Source: Aureobasidium sp. EXF-3400 (Eukaryota > Ascomycota > Dothideomycetes > Dothideales > Saccotheciaceae). Taken from it: 64,000 bases of DNA. Both the position numbers and the translations under genes were made by a program. The notes under the pieces are model-generated. The model did not search any database, was not told where the DNA came from, and worked only from the letters and a program-made list of their open reading frames with translations. Below, piece by piece: positions 22,875-32,952 of this stretch; position 1 is the first letter of the stretch; the number at the start of each line of letters is the position of its first letter. Location: contig SWBL01000227.1 in assembly GCA_024195585.1 (NCBI GenBank), positions 1 to 64,000 on the forward strand, in the 5' to 3' direction.

Positions 22875-25800
22875 ATGAATCCCGCGCATAGAGACGGCTG
22901 GCCGCCCAGAGAAGACCATACTCCCCTCCATCGCACTTTCGCGTACGTCGATAGATATCGAGACGAGGCTTCGACGATTACTGACGGCGTGTTCCAGGCC
23001 GAATCCACCGCCTGCCCATCCTGGTGCAGCTCCTTCCTCAGGCGCGCTGCCTCCTCCATCAGGTACAGCAGGCTTCGACTTAGTATCCCACCATATGCTC
23101 ACAACGGGAATAGGCCCCTTCGCTCCTTTCCAGCAGGCTTCTCACAACATCCTGAACCCACCTTCGCCTCGCCATCAAGCACAAGCCGCCTTCCCTCTCG
23201 GCCGCGACATGGCAGATCATCGCGACAACATCCACATCAAAGAAGAGCAGGACGCTGTGCGTCGCGACCAACAACGTGAAAGGCAACACATGGACCAACT
23301 CCCCCCTCACCAAGCCCAGAGAGGGCCCATACACCTACACCAGCCTGTCGCGGTGCCACCCAGTGCCGTTCATGGACCCAATGGCCTGTTGGCAAATGCT
23401 GCTGGCGGTCATGGCCAGATTCCGAATGCCGTCTTCAGTGGTGGCCCTGTACAGCCTGCTACTCAATCGCAGGCTATGCTTGTACCGATGCAACCTGGCG
23501 CCGCTCAAGCAGCAAATGTCGGCCAGGGCCAGCAGCCCATTTTGAATGTATGTCCTTGTCCCGTTATCTCTCCCCTTACCTTTGACACTTCTGATCGTCC
23601 ACAGGATGCCTTGAGCTACCTCGACCAGGTCAAGGTCCAATTTGTCGACCACCCAGATGTTTACAACCGATTCTTGGACATCATGAAGGACTTCAAAAGC
23701 GGGGCGTATGTGTCGGTCTCCACATCCGACTCTTCTGAGGTGCTGACTCGATACAGTATTGACACACCTGGCGTCATCGAACGTGTCTCGACCCTTTTCG
23801 CCGGTAACCCCGAGCTTATTCAAGGCTTCAACACCTTCTTGCCTCCGGGTTACAGAATCGAGTGCGGCACGGGCGACGACCCGAACGCTATCCGAGTAAC
23901 GACGCCTATGGGAACAACAGTCCAGGCCATGCCAGCACCTCGACCTATTTCTCCGCGCACCGCGGCTCCGACACAAGACGGAAACAACCAGGAAGGACCC
24001 TTGTTCGCTGCCGTAAACAGACAAACCAACGGCAACTGGACGCCCCAAGCAGCCGCTCACTCTCACATTGTTCACAGTCCCAGCGGTCGTCCAGTAGGCA
24101 CCGCGCCTTTTACTTCGCAGATGGGTCCGCAGCAAGCCGCCGCTATTGCCGAAGCTCAGGCTCGTGAGCAACAAGCTTTGAGTCTTCAGCAGGAGCAGCG
24201 TGTCTCGCAGTTGCAAAACGCCGTTTCTGCTGCAGCTGGCGACAATCTCGCTAGAGCTGGAATCATGTCTCCCAATGCAGGCGCTGCTGCTCTTGCCCAG
24301 GGAGAGATGGTGATCGGTCCCGATGGACAGCCCCTCGGCCATGAGAAGGTGAGGCCGCAGGTCGAGTTTAACCACGCTATCAGTTATGTCAACAAAATCA
24401 AGGTTCGTGCAGTGCATCACGCTTATTTCAGACATCTTGCTCATATTCGCGCAGAACCGTTTCCAGCAACAGCCAGACATTTACAAGCAGTTCCTAGAGA
24501 TCTTGCAAACTTACCAGCGCGAGTCAAAGCCCATTCAAGACGTCTACGCCCAGGTGACAAGACTCTTCAACTCAGCCCCGGATCTGCTGGAAGATTTCAA
24601 GCAGTTCCTTCCGGAGTCGGCTGCGCACGCAAAGGCCGCAGCAGCCGCGAGAGCGCAACAACAAGAAGAGTCTGTTATGCTCAGTAACGTCCGCGGTGAC
24701 CCTTTCTACCAAGCTCCACAACCGCACCAGACTCCCAGAGCTGAACATCGCCTTCCTCCAGTCGGAAATTTTGCGCCTACTCCAACTGTCAACAAGGACA
24801 ACAAGAGAAAGCGCGGTGACAGACAAGGAACTGTCACCAATGCTGGTCCTGAAACGAATGGTCTTGCAAAGGCCCCAGCCTACGGTCAGATGGCCACTGT
24901 CAACAAACGCGCAAAGCAGGCTCACGCCGGTAGACAAGCTATGGCATCAGACATCCCTCCGACTTCGCCAACTCTGGTTCCCGCACTTCCCGAGCCTCTG
25001 CCACCCACTCAGAGTACTCTTGCGACAGCTGATGAGATGAGTTTCTTCGACCGCGCCAAGAAGGCCATTGGCAATAAGGCTGCCATGAACGAATTCCTGA
25101 AGCTCTGCAACCTTTTCTCCCAGGACCTGATCGATCGCGTTACTCTTGTCCAAAAGGCTCGCGGCTTTATCGGCAGTAATCCCGATCTCTTCCAGTGGTT
25201 CCAGATGTGGGTTGGCTACAACAACGACGACGTCAACATCGAGAACAAGCCCAGAGCACCTCAGGGTAGAATTTCTTTGAGCAACTGTAGAGGACTTGGA
25301 CCCAGTTATCGCCTCCTTCCCAAGCGGGAGCGTCTGAAGCCCTGCCGTGGACGTGACGAGCTCTGCAACGAGGTGCTAAATGACGATTGGGCCTCGCATC
25401 CTACCTGGGCCTCCGAGGACTCTGGTTTCATCGCTCACAGAAAGAATGTTCACGAAGAAGGACTTCACAAGATCGAGGAAGAACGCCATGACTACGACTT
25501 CAACATAGAAGCTTGCTCGCGTACGATTCAGCTTCTCGAGCCTATCGCACAGCAAATCCTCCGCATGAACAACCGCGAAAAGGAAGCCCTAGAGATTCCT
25601 CCTGGACTTGGTGGTCAGAGCGAGACAATTCACAAGCGCATCATCATGAAGCTTTACGGACGCGAAAAGGGACACATGGTTGTTCAGTCGCTCCACGCAC
25701 AGCCTTACAAGGTCATTCCTGTGCTGCTCAACAGACTGAAGCAAAAGCTTGAGGAGTGGAAGCAGGCACAGCGCGAGTGGGAGAAAGTCTGGCGCGATCA

Positions 25801-27637
25801 GACACAGAAGATGTTCTGGAAGAGTTTGGACCATCAGGCTGTCAATGCCAAACAAGCCGACAAGCGTCAATTCCAGACCAAGACTCTTCTGGGCGAGGTT
25901 CACACCAGATACGAAGAGACAAAGAGGCAACGCCTGGCTGGACAAAACCCCCGCAACCAACCCCAGATGACCTTCAAGTTTGAGGATACGAGTGTCATCA
26001 TCGACGCATCGCATCTCGTTCTTTTGTACGCCGAGCAGATGCATTCTACCGAGTTCCCGAGATTGACCTCTTTCATTCGAGAGTTCATCCCTCTCTTCTT
26101 CGGTCTTGACCAGGAGTGGTTCGGCAACCAGATCAGAGCCAAGTTCGGCGATACTCCTCATATGGATGTTGGTGAAGACACAATTTCAGCTTTCGACGAC
26201 CCCATCAACGCAAAGCCCCGTAAGCCAACAACCAAGAAGGGCGATCTTCTGCGTGGTGTTCTTGAACGTGGACGCAAGAACCGCAAGGACGATGGTAGCA
26301 ACACGCCTCTCAGCCGAGCATCAACACCCGACAATGCATCCAACGTAGACGAAGAAATGAGCGATACTGCCAATGTGGTTGACGATCTCAAGTCTGACAT
26401 TGCCTTGGACACCTGGGCTTCGCATCCTCTGGCAGGTAATGTCCACAAGGATAAGGAGCTATATCTCAACCAGATGTACTCGCGCACCAGGTTCATGCTT
26501 TATGGTAACGCAACCATCTACTGCTTCATCCGCGTCTTCATATTCTTGTATGAGCGCCTGAACAACATCAAGCAGGCTGAAGCCGATGCTCACATCACTG
26601 TCGATCGTGCAATGGCTCCCAAGCCGGCCACTGAGCTTGGCATAATAGACAAGCTCCCTACAGACTTTTTCACCGATGTCAAGGAGGGCTCCAACTTTTA
26701 CCGTCAGATACTCGGCATGTTTGAAGACCTGATCAAGGGAGAGATCGATATGGCACACATTGAAGAGACGTTACGGAGATACTATCTGCAATGCGGATGG
26801 CAGCTCTACTCCTTTGACAAGCTTCTCGGTGCCTTGGTGCGCTTTGCCATCGGCATGCTCGGAAGTGAAAGCGGAAAGGACAAGAGCTGGGACATTCTTC
26901 AGCTGTTCCGCAAGGACAGAGCTAAGGACGAGACCTCTTTCCAGGACGAGATGAACTACAGAAAGCAGACGGAGAAGTACACCAAAGACCTTGACATCTA
27001 CGGGATTTCCTACGTAAGAGATATACCAAGCTTACTGCACGAGCACACACTGACAACAACACAGGACCAAGCAATATCGGAGGTGCAAATTAAGCTTTAC
27101 AGGAAGGACGATCCTACTTTCGACATGACTTCAATGCTCCAGGAGGACCTGTGGCGCGTCTACGTTACCAACTTCCTCAAGCTCGTGCCAACACCCGACG
27201 TACCCGTAACCAGACGCCGGCCAGTGATGCACAGAAACTTGCGCCAAGTCAATGTCGATCCCAGCACGATCAACAGCGAAGAGCGTTCAGATGAGTACCG
27301 CAGACTCTTCGACTCGTCCATTTCATCGGAAGGTCTTGAGTTCCGTATCGCAGTCGAGTTCTACCGCATGTACTTCGTCAAGAACACGGAAGAGTATGCA
27401 TACCAGCCAGCTGCAATTCGAAGCGGAGGCAAGGAAGGCGTGGAGGAGGCAGACTCGACAGCCCGCTACCGCAGCGACCGTAGCCAGGACACTTTCGTCA
27501 TCAACAATGCAGCCATGAAGGGGCTCAGCAAGGAAGATGTCGAGGGCAAGAACTCCGGGTTCAGCGCTCTGGTCAAAGAAGGTGGTGTCACTGTGTCATC
27601 GGGAGCCTTGGATGAAGACGAAGAGATGGAGGACTAA
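22875..27637 (+). CDS. SIN3: SIN3 transcriptional corepressor, PAH-domain scaffold
   Basis: Scaffold of the Rpd3/HDAC corepressor complex in the nucleus. Exons 22875-22942, 22998-23547, 23605-23705, 23757-24402, 24455-27013 and 27065-27637 give 1498 residues. The start [10 protein letters not shown] is typical of fungal SIN3. PAH1 begins near residue 207 ([20 protein letters not shown]), PAH2 near 445 ([20 protein letters not shown]) and PAH3 near 650 ([20 protein letters not shown]). The HDAC-interaction region follows ([20 protein letters not shown], about 735-755), then the SIN3 C-terminal domain. The spacers are Q/A/P-rich. Introns within PAH1 were removed because homologues read [14 protein letters not shown]. 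Three of the five introns are multiples of three without in-frame stops, so exon assignment there rests on splice signals and homology. Confidence 0.95.
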
Positions 27638-28129
27638 ATGTCCCTGGTTTCACTGGGAGAATGTTCCGAAGTCTCTTTGGCCGCCAAGACAGGGATAGGC
27701 GTTGGCTTGATAAGATTTTCTGCATCTTGAGCATATTTTTAGCGTCGCGAGAAGGCATTGGAGCCTCATTCGGTTCAAAGAGGGACAAGATGTTGCAGAG
27801 GAAGGGAGTCTGGCGTGGGGGGGGGTACATCTGGCAGACTTCGAATTACGAGGTGAAGAGGGTGGAGCGTCATGATACTTCTTTTCTTTTATGCAGTAAT
27901 GTAAATGTATACGGTTTTCTATATTTAAGCCCATTGCTTTCTTACAGTAATCAGTGATCAGTGAGCATGAAGGATGGGCTGTAGACACCAAGGAGAGCAT
28001 GGCAAGTTCCGAAAGGGCGGGGAAATTATTTTACATCGAACATCACGGCGTGGCAGCGTCGAATGCCGCCTCTCGATACGTCTTGAGACACGCCCTATCT
28101 CTGCGACAACACCTCACAACACATCTACA
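27638..28129. other. intergenic
   Basis: 3' region of SIN3 and promoter of the mS45 gene. A run of ten G lies near 27820. No gene is seen. Confidence 0.6.
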
Positions 28130-29488
28130 ATGCCACCGCGTGTGGGAGCTCGGGCGAGCAACATCGCTGCGCCTCAACAATGCCTCAGGACGAGTAGCAA
28201 TGCACGCCAGTCGGTAGCAAGCCAGCGCGACTTCTCGCAATCATCAGGCCAACAATTCCACGCAACATGCAAGAACGACACACGTCTTCGTCGCAACATG
28301 TTCTCCTGGCTCAACGGTCCCGGTCGCGTGTTCCGTGAACCTCTTCCTGGCTCGACCAACTACCTGAGCGCATACGACCGAAGTGGAAACCTGACGCGCC
28401 TGAGAGCTGGTGCAGAGCAGGAAGAAGAGGACAAGGTCGACGTTTCAAAGCTCAACGCAGAGGAGAAGGCCAAATACGAGCAGAAAAAGGAGGCAAAGGC
28501 TGCAGACGATAGAAGCAAGCTCCCCCGAGAGAGAGGATCCGACCTTCGACCATATCCACTAAACACGGACTTCCGCAGTCAGTCTGTCTTGAGCGAGGAA
28601 CTGCGCGAGGAAATCTACAAGAAGATTGTCGATGAGAAGGTTGATCTATCGATTGTCAGTGCCCTGTACGGTGTCGACATGCGCAGAGTGGCCGCTGTTG
28701 CCCGTCTGAAGACGATTGAGAAGAACTGGGTATCAGAGGTATGTTGCACTTGTTCTTCTGCTATTGCTCCCCCTTACCTCTTGAACATCTTCTATGATGA
28801 GACATACAAAAATTCGATTAGTCTTTATGACACCCACATGGATACAACGCCTATTTACTCTGATCTTTCTACTATCAATCAAAGCATTCACCAAAGCGTG
28901 TCTCGGATCAAGTGCTGACAAGACCAACAGGGCAAGAAGCTGGCAACACCATACCATGACGCTATTCTACAGATGGTGCCGCAAACACAGTTCAACCGCA
29001 AGCTCCTTGAGGACCCCAAGAAGACTTTCTCGCACGAGTCGATCAACGATCTTCCTGTGCACCCCTACACACGCACCCAAATCTTCTACCCGACATCCGA
29101 GTCTCGACAATTCACACGTGCCGACGCAGCAAAGGTCTTCTCACCAACTCTTCTGCCTGCCGATGAGCGGATACCTCTGCCCGAGTTGATCGAGGTCGAA
29201 AAGGATGCACTCAACGAAATGCCGCGTGAACAGCGCACAGCGCGTATCCGCGAGCGTACCGAGAAGAAGATGCGCGCAAAGGAGGAGAAGGAGGCCAAGA
29301 AGCGCGAGTGGGAGGCTAGAAACGTCAAGGTGGTCAGCAACCAGCGCTGGAACTTCCGCTTCCAGAGCATCAGTGTCGAGGAGGCTGGCAAGGATGGTCG
29401 CGGCAGACGTGGTGTAGGCTGGAGATATGGAAACCCTCACCACGACCGCGAAAAGGGCGAGATCAAGTTGCCTACGAGCGTCGAGTAG
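28130..29488 (+). CDS. MRPS35: mitochondrial small ribosomal subunit protein mS45 (MRPS35/Bot1 family)
   Basis: Exons 28130-28738 and 28931-29488 give 388 residues. The family is known as yeast Mrps35 and S. pombe Bot1, a small-subunit mitoribosomal protein. The N-terminus MPPRVGARASNIAAPQQCL is basic and lacks acids, fitting a mitochondrial presequence. Diagnostic stretches are NMFSWLNGPGRVFREPLPGS, LNTDFRSQSVLSEELREEIY, then VSALYGVDMRRVAAVARLK and FNRKLLEDPKKTFSHESIND. A charged helix rich in K, R and E follows near residues 300-335, and a basic C-terminus (GRRGVGWRYGNPHHDREKGE). The intron (192 bases) is longer than most here. Gene name by recalled family similarity; identity of the family is confident. 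Confidence 0.9.
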
Positions 29489-29852
29489 ACGTCGGGCTTG
29501 GAACTGTGGAAGTTGTACGAGTATTGTAATATATACATGTCTAGATGATGAGGAGCGGAGAAGGCTCGCGGTTGGCCGTCGCATGCGCGCATCCTCGTGC
29601 GCTGTACTTTTGTAGCATCACCAGGTCTCACACAATGTGTCATATGACAAGATTTTTCGAATGGCATGTGCAAATGAAAGCCGTCCACGAGGCAGTCAGT
29701 GGTTTTGCGAGCCAAAAAGGGCAAATGAAATGAAACAGCATGACAACTCTCCAGAGCAGCTTCGGTTCTCAAACACCTCTTTCCCGGCCGGTCTTGCTTC
29801 AACTTTCCCCTGACATACAAGACCTAAGCACCTCGAATCCTCTCACAACACA
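29489..29852. other. intergenic
   Basis: Short gap between tandem genes mS45 and the acyltransferase. It holds a 3' UTR and promoter only. Confidence 0.6.
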
Positions 29853-30813
29853 ATGAGCCTCCTGGGCTACTTTGGGGCGGCGCTAACGTCAATCCTCGTG
29901 TCGATACCAACGCTGCACCTGCTGGCATCCGTGACGCACGCGCCGGTCCTGTCCTTTGCAGCCCGCAGCATTGCTTCCTTCAGCGCCCTCATCTTTTGCG
30001 CCTGCTATGGAGTCGCCGCCTCGATTGTTCTTCGTCTGGTCGGCTATGGCGGTCTGAGCCAATGGACTACTGCTCGCGCTTTCAAATGGACCATGTGGAC
30101 GCTTACTGGTGTCGAGTTCAACATTACCGACAAGCATGGCGGCCTCAAGGTGCGTCCTGGCATCTTGATTGGCAATCACCAGACGTATGTTGTTCTTCTA
30201 CTTCTCTTCTCCTCTACCTCCAGGGACAAACCATTGACTTGTATATCGCAACAGTGAACTCGACGTCCTAATGCTCGGCTGCGTCTTCCCCCCTTACACC
30301 TCCGTAACAGCAAAGAGCAGTCTAAAATGGGTCCCCTTCCTCGGCCAATTCATGGCCCTCTCCAAAACCGTCTTCATCAACCGCACCTCCCGCACCGCCG
30401 CCCTCGCCGCCTTCTCCCAAGCCGCAGAAACCATGCACGCAGAACAACAATCCGTATTTATCTTCCCTGAGGGCACTCGCTCCTACGCCAACACACCCAC
30501 ACTGCTGCCCTTCAAGAAAGGTGCTTTCCATCTTGCTGTGCAAGCTCAGGTTCCTATTGTTCCTGTGGTGGTTGCGAATTACAGCAATGTGTTGGATGTG
30601 AAGAGGAAGATTTTCAACGCAGGAAAGATCCCTGTGAGCATCTTGAAGCCTGTGGAGACCAAGGGCTTGACGAAAGATGATGTGGATGCTTTGGTCGAGA
30701 GAGTGCAGAAGGATATGGCGGACGAGTTGGTGAGAATCACTCAGGTGGCTGAGAAGAAGGGTGTTGCTGGTAGCGATGCTTCGTCTCGTGCTGCAAAGAG
30801 CTCTGGACGTTGA
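29853..30813 (+). CDS. SLC1: 1-acyl-sn-glycerol-3-phosphate acyltransferase (LPAAT)
   Basis: Converts lysophosphatidic acid to phosphatidic acid at the ER or lipid droplet. Exons 29853-30184 and 30255-30813 give 296 residues. Two hydrophobic segments occupy about residues 5-60. The PlsC-family catalytic motif NHQTELD (108-114; NHx4D, with His109 and Asp114) is split by the intron after CAG AC. Motif III, FPEGTRS (181-187), binds the phosphate, and VPIVPVVV is motif IV. Length matches yeast Slc1 (about 300). The C-terminal tail is A/S/K-rich. Which acyl-CoA is preferred cannot be told. Confidence 0.95.
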
Positions 30814-31887
30814 TGCGAACACCAGTAGTCGATGGCAACACTTTGTCCTTCGATTGTGAAGCCTCTCGCGAATATTGCATGCGAAAGAGAAGGAGAATTC
30901 GACGCTGTATCGATGCTTCCATCTCAGGCACAATGTGTAAAAAGCCTAGCTACCAGACGGCTCTCATGGAGGAAGGGACGAAGCAAGTCACTCCCCAAAT
31001 CGCAGAGTACGGAAGGAACCATGTGGAAACCAAGGCAGATGTTAGGACAGGAAGTTACAAGGCCGTAAGGTTTTTTCCTCTTGATCGCTACTACATCTCC
31101 TAGACAAACCCGCTACATCACATAAGTCTACACAACCAAAACACATATACATTCATAACGTCTTTTGCTTCATGTCTAGGTGCAATTGCGATGGCAGTAG
31201 CGAACAGTCTTCTCATTCTGCCTTGACTAGATCCAGAAAAATGCTGCTTCCTCAGACTTCTCTACTCCATCTCTTTCTCTTTGTTAAGCAATGATCTCTG
31301 AACAATTCATCACAAGACAACCGTCTCAACTCCAAGTCGAAGATGCTATCCCTTGAACTCCCTTCTTCGCTCTGCCAACAAGAAGAGGGGCATGATTGTT
31401 ACTGAGTCATCAGTGCCTTTTGCCTTCTTCTATATCTCGCTATTCTTGATCCTAGAAAAAAGTTAGCAGAATATTGACAAGTAATAGTTGTTTCATTTAA
31501 GCAGTAGGATGTCTTTGGAGTTCAGTCACTTTCTCGGGTTCGTAAGTTATAGTAAATATTTACTATCTGAAACTTTTTTGTCCCCAAGGGAAAGGTCCTG
31601 TTTGACATAAGAATGCCTACCATCTTAAATCATTGTTTTGTCTATCTCAGAAAATGTTGGACATGGACAAAGACATTTCTGATTCGACAAAAGGTGTTAG
31701 TATAAGATTGATATACGATCTGGGCACAGTAGGTCCTATGTTGCTTGGAGTATATCCCAAAACTGTTTATAGGAGACGATTGTTTTTCTTTCTGAGATTG
31801 TGATTGATTGATCTTTCCGAGATTGAGAATGCGATTATTTCTCTTTCGTCGCCCATAACTTCCATATATGCATCAATGACAACTTGG
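30814..31887. other. AT-rich intergenic stretch
   Basis: Long spacer with runs such as AGTAAATATTTACT near 31550. A 27-base stretch at 31191-31217 echoes the transporter gene. No gene is seen. Confidence 0.5.
31191..31217 (-). repeat. short echo of the sugar transporter sequence
   Basis: The first 16 bases, ATGGCAGTAGCGAACA on the plus strand, match exactly both the pseudogene at about 32520 and the reverse complement of the intact transporter near 44897-44912. A looser match continues over TCTTCTCATT. It corresponds to the coding segment N-E-K-L-F-A-T-A-I. Confidence 0.55.
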
Positions 31888-32313
31888 TTACGAAAGCGCA
31901 TCCTCGACGGTTCTAGGTGCAGTGAGCTGATCAGATCTCTGAACAAGTCTTCCAGGGCAATCGTTTTCTGGTGTAGAGATCTCAGATGGATTCATAAGTA
32001 CGAGTGGTATGACATGCCAGTCATTTGCAGGGTGCAAAGCATGCTTCAAATGCTCAGACTTCAAGTCTTTGCTCGTCAACTGTTCATGCAACTTGACCTT
32101 TTCGTAGTCGCCAGATCTGGCGGTAGTACCCTCATCTTCAGCAGTCGAGAGACTAACGAGTACACCGATGATCTCACCACCTTTCGTGACGATGGAGAGA
32201 TAGATTCCGTATCTGCGCATCTGGTTTGGCGACGCCTCTTCGATTTGCATACAAATTTGAGCATCATGGCTATCTGTGACCTTGCTAAGAACCTTCGTTG
32301 TCTTCGGATACAT
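31888..32313 (-). pseudogene. possible decayed coding fragment, family unknown
   Basis: An open frame of 141 codons with protein-like composition, for example YGIYLSIVTKGGEIIGVLVS and NDWHVIPLVLMNPSEIS. Upstream on the same strand, plausible coding continues only by changing frame and crossing a stop, which suggests a relic of a longer gene. It lies between the transporter pseudogene and its echo. I do not recognise the family. It could also be a chance frame or an exon of a real unannotated gene. Confidence 0.25.
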
Positions 32314-32515
32314 TTCTCATGAGGATATAGAATGTCTCTTGTACTCTGTTGTCGTACTTGTGTGTGTGCGAAGCATTTCTATGGATCCAAGTGTAAACAA
32401 GATATCGATGGAACCTTGCCATGTAGTGGTGTTGCCGTCGGCTCGCTTTTGTCTAGTCTTCAGGTTATCTCGAACATCTTCGACAAGAGTCGTTTAGGGA
32501 AGGATGCTACTTACA

Positions 32516-32776
32516 AAAATGGCAGTAGCGAACAACTTCTCGTTCTAAACTTTAGTACCAAGGAGAGCGAAGAAGTCGGGATCATAGACGGTCATAGATT
32601 GAGCTCCAGACCATTGACTCAGAATTTGGCTGCCGAGTCTAACGTAAATGGTAGGCGTTGTTTGGCGTAAGGAACATCTCGCGGAGGAGTTCGGTTGCAC
32701 CTTGGCCCATTGTTGCTTCCTGCTCCTCGTGCAGCTGGTTCCCGATGTCAGCGACTTCCGCTTATACAAACTCGTG
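32516..32776 (-). pseudogene. broken fragment of an MFS sugar transporter
   Basis: Read on the minus strand, this 261-base stretch aligns with 44652-44914 of the intact transporter gene over 263 bases. It includes identical blocks such as GGAGCTCAATCTATGACCGT and CCCGACTTCTTCGCTCTCCT. It corresponds to the central cytoplasmic loop and the start of transmembrane segment 7. It is disabled by a CAA-to-TAA stop near its 5' end, a net 2-base deletion after the codons for N-N-A-Y, and a second stop (TAG) after LLGTKV. Similarity ends abruptly at both sides, so it is a partial copy. It has no start or promoter of its own. Confidence 0.88.
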
Positions 32777-32952
32777 CCTCCTGCTCTTTGATGTCACTCT
32801 GTGTCGATCAGCAATGCAATAAGATACAATGATTAGACAAACATGATAATCCTTTTTCATTTCTTCAATTCCCACAAATACGTGTAAAAAGCGCCGCTGT
32901 TCTTACCCTCCATTTCGTTTGGAGTCTATAGCTCCTGCCTCCCGCTTCTCAT

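Noticed and set aside
23335..24480. 381-codon minus-strand open frame
   Set aside because: Antisense to SIN3 PAH-region exons. No motif.
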